From NCBI GenBank assembly GCA_913056175.1, contig CAJXLM010000010.1, positions 1-64,000 of the forward strand: a DNA stretch of 64,000 bases, written 5' to 3'. Below the pieces are notes generated by a model. It saw only the letters and a list, made by a program, of their open reading frames with translations, had not been told where the DNA came from and did no database searches. The DNA is from an uncultured Opitutia bacterium. GTDB lineage: Bacteria; Verrucomicrobiota; Verrucomicrobiia; Opitutales; Puniceicoccaceae. Position numbers and translations under genes: made by a program. Shown here piece after piece: positions 14,707 to 23,940 of this stretch; positions within the stretch are counted from its first letter, which is position 1, and the number at the start of each line of letters is the position of its first letter.

Positions 14707-16260
14707 TCAGTCCGCTCCGGTCCCGCTCACTCCCACCGCCCGGCGATGGGCCTCCGCGGTCTGCCGGATTTCCTCCCGCTCTCCCTCACTCTTCCGGTCG
14801 AGATTCTTGAGCTGGAAGCCCATCCGCTGGTTGCCGCGAAGGGCGGACTCATTCCGGTCGAGGAAGTCCCAGTAGAGCGTGGTAAAGGGGCAGGCACCCG
14901 GGCCGGTCGCCTTCTTCGGATCGTACGGACACTGCCCGCAGCAGTTGCTCATCCGCTGCAGATACTTCCCGGTCGCGGCATACGGTTTGGAGGCCATCAC
15001 GCCCCCGTCCCCGTACTGGGACATTCCGAGCACATTCGGCAGCTCCACCCATTCCACCGCGTCGACATAGATCGCGAGGTACCACTCGTGGACTTCCTGC
15101 GGCCTCACCCCGAGAAGCAGGGCGTAGAGCCCGGTCACCATGAGCCGCTGGATGTGGTGGGCGTAACCGTAGCGCAAGGTCTGCCCCACCGTATCCCTTA
15201 GGCAGGCCATCTCCGTTTCCCCGGTCCAGAAGAAGGCCGGCAGCGAGCTCTTCGCCCCGAGGGCATTCCGCTCCCGGTACTCCGGCATGAATCGCTGGTA
15301 GATCCCCCTCACATACTCCCGCCAGCCGAGAATCTGCCGGATGAAACCCTCCACCGAGGCGAGGGGTGCCCGCCCCTCCCGGTAGGCCTCCTCGGCGGCT
15401 TGCACCGCCCGCCGCGGGTCGAGCAACTTGAGGTTCAGCGCGACCGAAAGGAGGGAGTGGTAGAGGAAGGGCTCACCGGACCAGATCGCGTCCTGCACCT
15501 CCCCGAAGCGGGGCAGCCGATGCTCCAGGAAATCGGTGAGGGCCTGCTCCGCCTCCGCCGGGGTCACCGGCCAGCCAAAGGTGTCGAGGTCGCCGGGATG
15601 ATCGGGGAAGTGCTCCTCCACCAGGGCGAGGACCTCCCGGGTGAGCGCATCGGGCTCCGGGCGGGCCGGGGTCGGCAGCTCGCCGGGCCCCTCCTTCCCG
15701 AAAGTGCCCCGGTTCTCCGCATCGTAGTTCCACTCTCCCCCCACCGGCTTGCCGTCCGCCTCCAGCAGGACGCCCTCTCGCCGGCGCATCTCCCGGTAGA
15801 AGTACTCCATGCGCAGCTGCTTCCGGCCGGAGGCCCACCGATCGAAGAAGTCCCGCGGACAGAGGAAATGGGGATCCTCGACGACTTCCAAGGTCTTCCC
15901 CGCCGCCTCCACGGTCCGCCGCAACTCCTCCTCCACATCCCACTCGCCCGGCTGGACGACCCGGACCTCCGCCGGGTCGTGCCGGCGCAGGCTCTCCGCG
16001 AGGACCGAACCGAGTGTCGCATCGTTCCCCGCATCCTCGAGGCGGGTGTACTCGAGGGGCCGACCCTCCGCGCGACGGTCCGCCGCGAAGTGGCGCATCG
16101 CCGACAGGAAGACGGCGATGCGCTGCCGGTGCGACCACACCTTGGTCGATTCGGCGGGGACCTCGGCCATCCAGAGAAGATCCTCCGCCGGGTCGAGGTC
16201 CTCCCGCCAGGCGCCCTCCGGCGAGAGCTGGTCCCCGAGCACGATGAAAAGACGGCGCAT
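14707..16260 (-). CDS. Fe-S cluster-containing photolyase (FeS-BCP / PhrB-type, likely (6-4))
   Basis: The 517-residue protein begins MRRLFIVLGDQLSPEGAWRE, typical of the cryptochrome/photolyase-related (DPRP) family. C353, C441, C444 and C457 match in spacing (88, 3, 13) the four [4Fe-4S] ligands of Agrobacterium PhrB (C350, C438, C441, C454); the cluster motif is CCGQCPYDPKKATGPGAC. FAD-domain features include FIRQILGWREYVRG and YGYAHHIQRLMVTG. Characterised members repair (6-4) photoproducts using FAD and a lumazine antenna. Its start lies 14 bp downstream of the stop of the class I photolyase, so the two are probably one operon. Confidence 0.93.
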   Translation of the reverse strand: MRRLFIVLGDQLSPEGAWREDLDPAEDLLWMAEVPAESTKVWSHRQRIAVFLSAMRHFAADRRAEGRPLEYTRLEDAGNDATLGSVLAESLRRHDPAEVRVVQPGEWDVEEELRRTVEAAGKTLEVVEDPHFLCPRDFFDRWASGRKQLRMEYFYREMRRREGVLLEADGKPVGGEWNYDAENRGTFGKEGPGELPTPARPEPDALTREVLALVEEHFPDHPGDLDTFGWPVTPAEAEQALTDFLEHRLPRFGEVQDAIWSGEPFLYHSLLSVALNLKLLDPRRAVQAAEEAYREGRAPLASVEGFIRQILGWREYVRGIYQRFMPEYRERNALGAKSSLPAFFWTGETEMACLRDTVGQTLRYGYAHHIQRLMVTGLYALLLGVRPQEVHEWYLAIYVDAVEWVELPNVLGMSQYGDGGVMASKPYAATGKYLQRMSNCCGQCPYDPKKATGPGACPFTTLYWDFLDRNESALRGNQRMGFQLKNLDRKSEGEREEIRQTAEAHRRAVGVSGTGAD

Positions 16261-16274
16261 CTCCCGGTCCCCCT

Positions 16275-17711
16275 TCAGCCCTTCACCTCGGCAAAGGCGG
16301 CCAACGCCCGCTGGCGCCCCGTCCGGTGGTCAATGATGGGCCGGGGATAGTCCCGGCCGAGCCGGAGCCCCGCCTGCCCGAGGACGGTCTCCGGGGCCTC
16401 CCAGGGCTCGTGCACATAGGCGTCCGGCAGCTCCCCCAGCTCCGGCACGTAGCGCCGCACATACCTCCCCGCGGGATCGAACTTCTTGCCCTGGGTCATC
16501 GGGTTGAAGACCCGGAAGTAGGGGGCCGCGTCCGCCCCGCAGCCCCCGCTCCACTGCCAGCCGAGGGTATTCGCGGCGAGGTCGGCGTCGACGAGGCAGT
16601 CCCAGAACCAGCGGGCGCCCGCCTGCCACGGCTGGAGGAGATGCTTCACGAGGAGCGAGCCCACGATCATGCGGACGCGGTTGTGCATCCAGCCCTCCTC
16701 GTAGAGCTGGCGCATGCCCGCGTCCACGATGGGATAACCGGTGCGCCCGGCCCGCCAGGCCTGCCGGGCTCCCGCGTCGTCCTCCCACGGGAAGTCGGCG
16801 AACTTTTCCCGGAGAGGCTCTTCCGGGGTCCGCGGGAAATGGAAGAGCACATGGTGGGCGAACTCCCGCCAGCCGATCTCCGCGAGAAAGGTCCGCGGGC
16901 CCTCCTCCCCCGCCCGGCCGGTCCGCTCCACCGCGGCCCAGACCTCCCGCGGGCCGATCGTGCCCCAGTGGAGGGCGGGGGAGAGCCGGGAGGTCCCGTC
17001 GGTGGCGGGAAGGTCGCGGTCGGTCGCGTAGGCATCCGCCCCCTCCGCCACGAAGCACGCCAGCTGCCCCCGGGCGGTTTCCTCCCCGATGGCCCAGTGA
17101 CCGGCCACCCGCTCCGCCCACGGATGGTCCGGCCAGAGGCCGAGCTCCTCGAGCGGGCCGGCGGGCAGGCCGCCCGCGGGGGCCCGCAGCGCTCCCCCGG
17201 GATCCTCCTCGGGGGCGTCCACCGGACGCCGGGACGCGCTCCGCCAGAAGGGAGTGAAGACCTGGAAGGGGTGGCCGGCCTGGGTGGCGATTTCGTGCGG
17301 CTCGAAGAGGAGGGCGCTGTTGAAGCTCTCCGCCTCGTGCCCGGCCGCCCGCAACCACTCCTTGATCCCGCGGTCCCGGGCGATCACCGCGGGCTCGTAC
17401 AATCGGTTCCAGTAGACCCCGCGGGCCCCGGTCTCGGCGAGGAGCCGCTCCAACTCCGCCCCCGCCGGCCCGCGCCGGCAGACGAGGTCGAGCCCGCGCG
17501 CGCGCAGGCTCGACCGGAGGGCCTCAAGGGCCCGGTGCAGGTAGACCCGGCCGGCCCCGCCGGGAGCCCAGTCCCCCTCCCCGGCCTCGTCCCACACGAA
17601 GACGGGAACGATGGGGGACCCGGTCGCCACCGCACGGGACAAAGCCCGGTTGTCGCCCAGCCGGAGGTCGCGGCGAAACCAGAGGAGAAGGGGGGCGGCG
17701 GCGCGATCCAT
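16275..17711 (-). CDS. phrB: Deoxyribodipyrimidine (CPD) photolyase, class I
   Basis: This flavoenzyme uses blue light to split cyclobutane pyrimidine dimers in DNA. The 478-residue protein has an N-terminal antenna-binding Rossmann domain starting LLLWFRRDLRLGDNRAL, with YWNRLYEPAVIARDR. The FAD domain follows, with GTSRLSPALHWGTI, WREFAHHVLFHFP, GYPIVDAGMRQLYEEGWMHN and WFWDCLVDADLAANTLGWQW, the standard dimer- and FAD-contact segments. It is the first gene of a two-photolyase unit. The 128 bp between it and the next minus-strand gene upstream region hold no gene. Confidence 0.97.
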   Translation of the reverse strand: MDRAAAPLLLWFRRDLRLGDNRALSRAVATGSPIVPVFVWDEAGEGDWAPGGAGRVYLHRALEALRSSLRARGLDLVCRRGPAGAELERLLAETGARGVYWNRLYEPAVIARDRGIKEWLRAAGHEAESFNSALLFEPHEIATQAGHPFQVFTPFWRSASRRPVDAPEEDPGGALRAPAGGLPAGPLEELGLWPDHPWAERVAGHWAIGEETARGQLACFVAEGADAYATDRDLPATDGTSRLSPALHWGTIGPREVWAAVERTGRAGEEGPRTFLAEIGWREFAHHVLFHFPRTPEEPLREKFADFPWEDDAGARQAWRAGRTGYPIVDAGMRQLYEEGWMHNRVRMIVGSLLVKHLLQPWQAGARWFWDCLVDADLAANTLGWQWSGGCGADAAPYFRVFNPMTQGKKFDPAGRYVRRYVPELGELPDAYVHEPWEAPETVLGQAGLRLGRDYPRPIIDHRTGRQRALAAFAEVKG

Positions 17712-17839
17712 CCCGCCAAGGGGGCGTCATGCCCGGCCAATTGCAAGCCCGCCCGGGCTTCCGGCAAGCCGGGCCGACGGTGCCGGTGGCCGGCGGAAGC
17801 GGGGGAACGGCGCCCCCGCTTCCCGACCCATGGGGTCCC

Positions 17840-18634
17840 CTACTGGACCTCGGCCGGCGGGTTGCGCAGGTAGCGCTCGGTGAAGAGATCCTCCCCGAGA
17901 TCGACCCCGTACTCCACGTCCTCGTACTCGAGCACGGTGAATCCCCCGCTCTCCTCGTCCGTCATCCGGGAGCGCACCACGGTCGGATGCCCGTCGATGG
18001 TCTCGACCTCCTCCACCGTGTAGGTCCGGTAGACCTCCCCGTTGGAGTCCCGGTACTCGGTTTGCACGGGCAGGAAGGTGTCCTTGTGGATGTAGGTGGT
18101 GTAGGAAGCGAACTCGACGTTCCCCGGATCCTTGGGAGTGCTCCGGAGGACATAGTAGGTGTCCGTGACCTCGACGAGCTCGTGCTCATCCTCTTCCGGG
18201 GCCCGGCCGGAGACGTCCTCGTAGAAGAAGTCCGAGCCCACGAAACTGGTCCGCTCGTCGCTCGCCGCGATCCGCCGGACGAGGTCGAGGGCGGGCAGGT
18301 AGAGCCAGCGGTCGTCGTCCGCGGTCGGATTCTTCCAGACGAGGAAGGCGGTCCGGCGGACGTCCGCGGGATCGAGGAAGAACACGTAGAAGCGCTGCTT
18401 GCCGAGATCCGCGCCCATGTCCCGGCGCAGGATGATCAGCTCGCGCTTCCGCTCCCGTCCCTGGCGGTCGGTGATGGTCATGGTGACCTCCGCCCGGCCA
18501 TCCTCCCCCTGGTAGTAGGAGGAGGCGGCGGCGCGGTCGGCCACTTCGTCGGCGGTGAGCTCCTCCGCGGCGAGCGGGCCGGCGAGGCCGGCCACCCCGA
18601 GGAGAAGGAGGGTACTGAGGAGGGTTCGCTTCAT
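17840..18634 (-). CDS. LolA-like outer membrane lipoprotein-sorting protein
   Basis: From the ATG at 18634 the protein is 264 residues with a signal peptide ([20 protein letters not shown] then LAAEE). It continues with LTADEVADRAAASSYYQGED, MTITDRQGRERKRELIILRR and LVWKNPTADDDRWLYLPALD, a pattern of the LolA_like family that commonly sits beside RND permeases. The second half has FVGSDFFYEDVSGR and YTVEEVETIDGHPTVV. The likely role is a periplasmic lipid or lipoprotein carrier working with the adjacent RND transporter; the substrate is unknown. Its start overlaps the RND stop by 4 bp. A much longer upstream frame through the RND gene is a shadow. Confidence 0.9.
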   Translation of the reverse strand: MKRTLLSTLLLLGVAGLAGPLAAEELTADEVADRAAASSYYQGEDGRAEVTMTITDRQGRERKRELIILRRDMGADLGKQRFYVFFLDPADVRRTAFLVWKNPTADDDRWLYLPALDLVRRIAASDERTSFVGSDFFYEDVSGRAPEEDEHELVEVTDTYYVLRSTPKDPGNVEFASYTTYIHKDTFLPVQTEYRDSNGEVYRTYTVEEVETIDGHPTVVRSRMTDEESGGFTVLEYEDVEYGVDLGEDLFTERYLRNPPAEVQ

Positions 18635-21009
18635 GACGAGGGGGGGTTCGAGGGAGAACGCTCCGCCGGGAAGGCCCGGCGGGCAAGGAGGGTGAGCAGG
18701 GCCGGCAGGAGCAGGAGCGTGGCCGCCCCCGCCACCACGAGGATCGACGAGATGAGATAGCCCACGGTCTGGTAGGGCACGAGCGGGGCCAGCAGGAGGG
18801 GCAGGAAGCCCACGCCCACCACGATGATATTCCGCGCGATGGCCCGGGCGGGTTCCCCGAAGACCGCGTCGACGCTCGCCCCCCAACTCGCGTGCTTCTC
18901 CCGCTTCTGCCGGCTCCGCGCGAGGAAATGGATGGCGTAGTCCACCGCCAGCCCGAGGCTCAGCGAGGAGAGCACGGCCACGGGCATGTCGTAGTCCTTC
19001 CCGATGAACCCGATGATCCCGTAGATCACCGCGATCGTCACGGTGAGGGGAACCATCGCGAGAAGGCCCCAGAGGAAGGACCGGAAGAGGACGACCATGA
19101 GCACGAGCACGACCACGAAGGCGGAGAGGAGCGCGCTGAGCATGCCCGCCACCATCTTGTCCTGCCAGACGACATTGATGTAGGTCAGCCCGAACCACTC
19201 GGGCTGGAGGGCCTGCGGAGGAGGATTCGCCGCGAGGTAGTCCTCCACCTCGCCGACGACCTCCAGCATGTCCTGGTTGTCCCCGCTCTTCAGCTGGAAC
19301 CAGAGCGCCGCCTCCGAGAAGTCGGGGGTCACGAGGTGGTAGACGTCGTCCGGCCGATGGCTGCTCTCGTAGGTCAGCACGGTCTGCGCGACCGCCGCGG
19401 AGGAGTCCGGCACCCGGAAGTATTCCTCCCCTCCCCCGAGCAGCTCGCGGTAGACGGTCTGCACGAGATCGGTGATCGACTGGGTCTTGCCGACATTGCC
19501 ACTGGCCTCCAGCGAGTCCTGCATCTCCCGCAGGTAGCGGAGCAGCTCCGGATCCTTGAAGGCGTCCGCCTCCTCCGCGCGCAGGTTCAGGTAGGCGGGG
19601 TAGGTCCCCGCGAAACGCTCGTTGAGGAGTTGGTCGGCCACCCGGATGCGGTGGTCCGGCTCGAACCACTTCACGGGATTGTCGTTGATCTGGATGCGGA
19701 GGATGCCCACCGCGGCCAGCCCGAGCAGGACCACCGCCACCGCCACGATGGTGCGCGGGCGCCGGTAGGTCACCCGGGAGAGCACCCGGAGGAGGCCGCG
19801 GGCCTCCTCGCCCTCCCCGGCCTCCTGGCGAAGGCCGTAGCCCTCGAGGCTGCTCTCCTTCATGAGGGCGATGTAGGCCGGGATGAAGAGGATGGTGAGC
19901 AGCCAGGCCACGATCACCCCGATGGCCACGAAGAGTCCGAAGACCTGCACGGGGGGGATCGGGGCGAGGACCAGCGAACCGAAACCGGCCGCCGTCGTCA
20001 GCGAGGTGAAGAGCATCGGCCGCCAGAGGGACTTGAGGGTCTCCCGCACGGTCTTCCCCCGGTCCCGGTACTGCGGGTACCGGTCGTAGAATTCGGAAAG
20101 GAAATGCACGGAGTCGAGGACCGCGATCGGCATGATGAAGATCGGGATCATCGAACTCATGATGTGGATGGTGTTCCCCGTCACCACGAGCAGGCCCATG
20201 GTGATGATCACGGAGAGCAGGGCCACGATCATCGGGGAGAGCACCAGCCGGAACTTCTTGAAGAAGAGGAGCAGGAGCACGAAAATCAACACCATCGCCA
20301 TCGGCGCGGAGATCGCCATCTGGATGAACATCTGCACGCCGAAGGTGTCATTGGCCACGGGCAGGCCGGTGATGTGGTACTCCTCGCCCCCGCTGTCCCC
20401 GAAGGAGTCGATCTTCGCGAGCAGTTCCTGCGAGATCCGGTGGCTCATGTCCTTCGACTCGATGGGGATGTAGAGAAGGAGGGATCGGCCGTCCGGCGCG
20501 ATGAGCGAGCCCTCGAACATGGGCAGGTTCAACAGCTTCTCCCGCACGGCGTCCGCCTCCGCCTGGGTCTGCGGGGGAGCCGGCATGAGCCAGTTGAAGG
20601 AGACCGCTCCGACCCCGGCCTGCTCGATGTTGTCCACGGTGGAGGGGGCGAGGATCTTGCTGCGGACCACCCCGTCGAGGGATTCCGCCGTCTCCACGAG
20701 CTCGTAGACGTGGGTGAGCACCTCCGGTGTGAAGACGCCCTCCTCGGTGCCCGGCCGGAGCACCCCCACCACGATCTGGTCGTGGAGGTCAAAACGGTCC
20801 TTGGCCTCCCGGTGGAACACCCGCGCGGGCTCGTCCGCCGCCAGCATGTTCTCCGGGTCCGTATCCACCCGGAGCGCCGGCAGCGGACCGCCCAGCTGCG
20901 GGAAGAGCGTCGGGACGGCCGCCAGCACCAGCAACAGCAGCGCCAACAGGCTGCTGAAACCGATGACGAACCAGGGACGCTTGAGGCCGAGGTCCGCGAC
21001 GGACTTCAC
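18631..21009 (-). CDS. RND superfamily (MMPL-type) exporter
   Basis: I start it at GTG 21009, overlapping the DUF2892 stop by 4 bp (GTGA), which gives [18 protein letters not shown] and a 792-residue protein. There are two halves, each with one N-terminal membrane helix, a large periplasmic loop, then a five-helix bundle: helices near residues 16-37, about 230-360, 430-450 and 640-780. The conserved [16 protein letters not shown] and [18 protein letters not shown] segments carry the membrane aspartates for proton coupling. Family members export lipids, hopanoids or siderophores. With the LolA-like protein it probably moves a hydrophobic envelope component. It lies in a three-gene operon under an ArsR-type regulator. 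Confidence 0.93.
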   Translation of the reverse strand: MKSVADLGLKRPWFVIGFSSLLALLLLVLAAVPTLFPQLGGPLPALRVDTDPENMLAADEPARVFHREAKDRFDLHDQIVVGVLRPGTEEGVFTPEVLTHVYELVETAESLDGVVRSKILAPSTVDNIEQAGVGAVSFNWLMPAPPQTQAEADAVREKLLNLPMFEGSLIAPDGRSLLLYIPIESKDMSHRISQELLAKIDSFGDSGGEEYHITGLPVANDTFGVQMFIQMAISAPMAMVLIFVLLLLFFKKFRLVLSPMIVALLSVIITMGLLVVTGNTIHIMSSMIPIFIMPIAVLDSVHFLSEFYDRYPQYRDRGKTVRETLKSLWRPMLFTSLTTAAGFGSLVLAPIPPVQVFGLFVAIGVIVAWLLTILFIPAYIALMKESSLEGYGLRQEAGEGEEARGLLRVLSRVTYRRPRTIVAVAVVLLGLAAVGILRIQINDNPVKWFEPDHRIRVADQLLNERFAGTYPAYLNLRAEEADAFKDPELLRYLREMQDSLEASGNVGKTQSITDLVQTVYRELLGGGEEYFRVPDSSAAVAQTVLTYESSHRPDDVYHLVTPDFSEAALWFQLKSGDNQDMLEVVGEVEDYLAANPPPQALQPEWFGLTYINVVWQDKMVAGMLSALLSAFVVVLVLMVVLFRSFLWGLLAMVPLTVTIAVIYGIIGFIGKDYDMPVAVLSSLSLGLAVDYAIHFLARSRQKREKHASWGASVDAVFGEPARAIARNIIVVGVGFLPLLLAPLVPYQTVGYLISSILVVAGAATLLLLPALLTLLARRAFPAERSPSNPPSS

Positions 21010-21239
21010 GAGTGCGCCTTCTTCCTGCCGCTGTCCGCCTCGAAGGCGCAGCCCGAGCGCACCCCCAGCTTCGCGAAGAAGATCGCTGCCGGGCAGAAAC
21101 CGGTGAAGGCCGCCTGCAGCATGTTGATCCCCACGAAGGTCGTCAGGAGGAGCCACCACGGGCTGAAGAGAACCGAGAGAAGGACGCTCAGGAGCACGAC
21201 GGTCCCGGCTACCACGAATACCATGCGATCAATGTTCAT
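21006..21239 (-). CDS. DUF2892 (YgaP-like transmembrane) protein
   Basis: The 77-residue protein starts [20 protein letters not shown], the usual start of DUF2892, with two membrane helices (about 6-27 and 28-50). [20 protein letters not shown] supplies the conserved CP motif and second Cys. Such domains form the C-terminus of the YgaP rhodanese and are often linked to sulfide or polysulfide handling. It is first in the operon with the RND exporter and is divergent from a SqrR/BigR-like gene; a palindrome lies between. An upstream ATG further into the intergenic region would remove the conserved N-terminus position and is unlikely. Confidence 0.88.
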   Translation of the reverse strand: MNIDRMVFVVAGTVVLLSVLLSVLFSPWWLLLTTFVGINMLQAAFTGFCPAAIFFAKLGVRSGCAFEADSGRKKAHS

Positions 21240-21263
21240 AACGCCTTCCACCCTACCGGGCAC

Positions 21264-21306
21264 CAAAACATTAGCAAGCCCTAAATTAGGAATCTTGCAT
21301 GTTTTG
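21264..21306. promoter_or_regulatory. Nested palindrome, probable operator of the ArsR-type regulator
   Basis: CAAAACATTAGCAAG (21264-21278) is the inverse of CTTGCATGTTTTG (21294-21306), apart from an extra TA. Between them, CCTAAATTAGG (21280-21290) is a perfect 11 bp palindrome. The site sits in the 103 bp gap between the divergent starts at 21239 and 21343. It is AT-rich against a very GC-rich background. Repressors of the BigR/SqrR type bind AT-rich palindromes in such gaps. Confidence 0.7.
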
Positions 21307-21342
21307 GTTGACGCGGGGGCTGGGGGCACCGAGGGTGGCGTT

Positions 21343-21726
21343 GTGGCACAGGCACGGACAGGCGAGTGGGCGGGCACGGAGGTCTTCCCGGAAGCGGGGG
21401 ACCTCGTCCGGGCGGCGGAGACGCTCGGACTGCTCAGTCACCCGGCCCGCCTCAGCGTCCTCTGCCATCTCTCCACCGCCGGCCAGCTCAGCGTGGGGGA
21501 ACTCGTCGGCCGGATCGGCCTGAGCCAGTCGGCGGTCTCACAGCACCTCGCCAAACTGCGCCACGGGGGCCTCGTGGAAGGACTCCGCGAGGGGCAGACG
21601 ATCCGCTACCGGATCGCCCGCGAGGACGCGGCCCGCCTCCTCGAGACGCTCCACGAGCTCTACTGCGACCACCCGGGGGCCGCGGCGGGGGCGGATCCGG
21701 CCTCCGCCACGGCGGCGGGCAGCTGA
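21343..21726 (+). CDS. ArsR-family repressor of the SqrR/BigR/YgaV persulfide-sensing type
   Basis: With the GTG start at 21343 the protein is 127 residues. The winged-helix core reads [20 protein letters not shown], then [20 protein letters not shown] and [11 protein letters not shown]. Cys41 (in VLCHL) and Cys108 (in ELYCDHP) occupy the two places used by SqrR (C41 and C107) to form a tetrasulfide bridge with reactive sulfur. There are no arsenic or zinc ligand motifs in helix 3. It is divergent from the DUF2892-RND-LolA-like operon, with a nested palindrome between. The start is uncertain; an in-frame TTG at 21304 is possible. Sensing of sulfide is inferred from the cysteine positions. Confidence 0.85.
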   Translation: MAQARTGEWAGTEVFPEAGDLVRAAETLGLLSHPARLSVLCHLSTAGQLSVGELVGRIGLSQSAVSQHLAKLRHGGLVEGLREGQTIRYRIAREDAARLLETLHELYCDHPGAAAGADPASATAAGS

Positions 21727-21776
21727 CCGACCCCAGGCGGGAGCGAGCCTCTTGGCGGGACCCTCCCCTCCCGGGC

Positions 21777-22511
21777 CTACCACTCGTTCGGGTGGCGGGC
21801 GTGGAAATCGCGGGTGGGAAAATAGCGGCCGGGGCAGACGGTGTGGTTCCGGCCGTCGATCTCCCGGTGGACGGCGACGCGGGTCTGGTTCGGAACGAGG
21901 TCGCGGAGGTAGGCGACGAGGGCGTTAAGGGCGGCCACTTGCCGCGCGGTGGGCGGGTGGTTCTCGAAGTTCCCGACGAGGCAGATCCCGATCCCGCGCT
22001 CGTTGACCTCGTGACTGCTCACATGGCCCCCGTGCAGCTGGCGGAACCAGCGATCGCCCATCTCGATTTCCCCGTCCCCGGACTTCGACCCGTTGCCGAT
22101 CACGAAATGGTAGGCGAGCCCGTTGTGCATGCCGCGGCGCTTGTGGTAGTCCCCGTAGATCTGGGCGTTGCCGGTGTCCACGGCGCTGTGGTGCGCCACG
22201 ATGTACCGCCAGGTCCGCAGTCCTCCCCGCATCGGCTCGGAGGCCTGGCGCACGGGCAGGAGAAAGGCGCCGCCGGGCACCCGGAGGACCTGGCCCGTGC
22301 GGATCAGGTCACCCCGCAGGCCGTTGGCGCGCTGCAGCGAGCGCACGCTGGTGCCGAAGGAGTGGGCAATCCCGCTGAGGGTATCGCCCCGCTGGACCGT
22401 GTACGCGATGGATCCGTCCCCGGCCCGGGCGGCGTGGGGCAGGAGGAACGAGCCCCCGACCGCGGCGGCGGTGGCCGCGGGGAGGAGCCGACAAAAGGCG
22501 CGACGATCCAT
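21777..22511 (-). CDS. N-acetylmuramoyl-L-alanine amidase with LysM domain
   Basis: The protein of 244 residues starts with MDRRAFCRLLPAATAAAVGG, a signal with twin arginines that could use the Tat route. Residues about 36-82 form a LysM peptidoglycan-binding domain (YTVQRGDTLSGIAHSFGTSV). The catalytic Amidase_2/PGRP domain follows, with WRYIVAHHSAVDTGN (zinc His), YHFVIGNGSKSGDGEIEMG, ICLVGNFENHPPT and VHREIDGRNHTVCPGRYFP. It cleaves the bond between muramic acid and the stem peptide in the periplasm. It ends 50 bp from the ArsR gene stop (convergent) and lies 63 bp downstream of sufS. Confidence 0.93.
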   Translation of the reverse strand: MDRRAFCRLLPAATAAAVGGSFLLPHAARAGDGSIAYTVQRGDTLSGIAHSFGTSVRSLQRANGLRGDLIRTGQVLRVPGGAFLLPVRQASEPMRGGLRTWRYIVAHHSAVDTGNAQIYGDYHKRRGMHNGLAYHFVIGNGSKSGDGEIEMGDRWFRQLHGGHVSSHEVNERGIGICLVGNFENHPPTARQVAALNALVAYLRDLVPNQTRVAVHREIDGRNHTVCPGRYFPTRDFHARHPNEW

Positions 22512-22574
22512 CGGGGCGGAGTCAAGCGCGGTCGGGGTCGCCTGGCAAGGCGGAAGGCGGGGGGCCCGCGATCG

Positions 22575-23831
22575 TCAGCGGAGGATCCGCAGGGCCCGCC
22601 CGAGGCTCTCCCCGAGGGCCTCGACCTCCTCGAAGGTGTTGTAGAAGGCGAAGGAAGCCCGGGTGGTGGCGTTCAGCCCGTAGTACTCCATCAAGGGCTG
22701 GGTGCAGTGGTGCCCGGCCCGCACGGCGATCCCGTCCCGGTCGAGGACGGTGGCGAGATCGTGCGGATGCACGCCCTCGATAACGAAGGAGAGCACGGCC
22801 ACCTTGCGGCGGGCCTCGCCGATGATCCGGAGGCCGTCCACGGAGCGGAGGACCTCCGTCCCCTTGGCGAGGAGGGCCTGCTCGTGGGCCTCGATGGGAC
22901 CATGCCCGAGGGCCTCGGTGTAGTCGAGGGCCGCGGCCAGCCCGACGGCCCCGGCGATATGCGGGGTGCCGGCCTCGAAGCGGGCGGGCGGCGGGGCGAA
23001 AGTGGTCCCCGCGAAGGAGACCCTCTCAATCATGTCGCCCCCGCCCTGGTAGGGAGGCATCGCCGCGAGAAGTTCCTCGCGCCCCCAGAGCACGCCGATC
23101 CCGGTGGGACCGAAGACCTTGTGCCCGGAGAACACGTAGAAGTCGCAGCCGAGGGAGCCCACGTCCACGGGGAAGTGGGCCACCGCCTGGGCCCCGTCGA
23201 GGAGGACGGGGAGTCCGTGCTCCTTCGCCTCCGCCACCATCTCCTCCACGGGGTTGATGGTCCCGAGGGTGTTGGAGACATGGCAGAGGGCCACGAGGGC
23301 GGGATCCTCCGCGAGGGCCACCCGGAAGTCCTCCCGGTCCACCTCTCCCTCCGCGGTCACCGCCACCGGGCGCACCCGCAGGCCTTGCTCCTCCGCGAGA
23401 AGCTGCCAGGGCACGATGTTCGCGTGGTGCTCCATCTGCGTGAGAACGATCGTACGGCCGGGCTGGGCGCGGGGGCGCAGGAAGGAAGCGGCCACGAGGT
23501 TGATGCTCTCGGTCGCGTTGCGCGTGAAGACGACCTCCGCCGGGGAATGGGCCCCGAGGAAACGGGCCACCCGGCCGCGGGCCGCCTCGTAGGCGGCGGT
23601 AGCTTCCTCGCTGAGGAAGTGGACGCCGCGGTGGATGTTCGCGTAGGAGTGGGCGTAGAGGTGCTCGATGGCGTCGAGAACCGCCTGCGGCTTCTGCGTG
23701 GAGGCCGCGTTGTCCAGATAGCGCAGGGGTTTGCCGTACTTCTCGCGGGCGAGGATCGGGAACTCCTCGCGGACCCGGTCGACCGCGAGGGGGACCGGCA
23801 GGGTCGATGGGGAACGGTCGCTCACCCTCAC
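22575..23831 (-). CDS. sufS: Cysteine desulfurase, SufS type
   Basis: This PLP enzyme takes sulfur from cysteine, giving alanine and an enzyme persulfide for Fe-S cluster assembly. The 418-residue protein contains LRYLDNAASTQKPQAVLDAI, FTRNATESINLVA, the PLP lysine in VFSGHKVFGPTGIGVLWG and the catalytic Cys in RAGHHCTQPLMEYYG. The spacing marks it as the SufS/CsdA (group II) class rather than IscS. The start is a GTG (another GTG lies two codons on). The sulfur acceptor sufE lies 12 kb away on the other strand, and no sufBCD is in this window. Confidence 0.95.
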   Translation of the reverse strand: MRVSDRSPSTLPVPLAVDRVREEFPILAREKYGKPLRYLDNAASTQKPQAVLDAIEHLYAHSYANIHRGVHFLSEEATAAYEAARGRVARFLGAHSPAEVVFTRNATESINLVAASFLRPRAQPGRTIVLTQMEHHANIVPWQLLAEEQGLRVRPVAVTAEGEVDREDFRVALAEDPALVALCHVSNTLGTINPVEEMVAEAKEHGLPVLLDGAQAVAHFPVDVGSLGCDFYVFSGHKVFGPTGIGVLWGREELLAAMPPYQGGGDMIERVSFAGTTFAPPPARFEAGTPHIAGAVGLAAALDYTEALGHGPIEAHEQALLAKGTEVLRSVDGLRIIGEARRKVAVLSFVIEGVHPHDLATVLDRDGIAVRAGHHCTQPLMEYYGLNATTRASFAFYNTFEEVEALGESLGRALRILR

Positions 23832-23940
23832 AATCCAACCGGATTCGCCCCCCTTTGCAACGACGCGAGACGATTGGCGGACGGGGATCCTCCGGCGCGC
23901 GCGTGCCCGGCGGGGCCTCCGCGGCGCCCGCCGCCCCCCT

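Noticed and set aside
18892-21726. A 944-residue open frame on the plus strand, ending in the ArsR-type domain
   Set aside because: Only the last part, from about 21343, is a real gene; the rest is antisense to the RND exporter, and the promoter/operator region lies within it.
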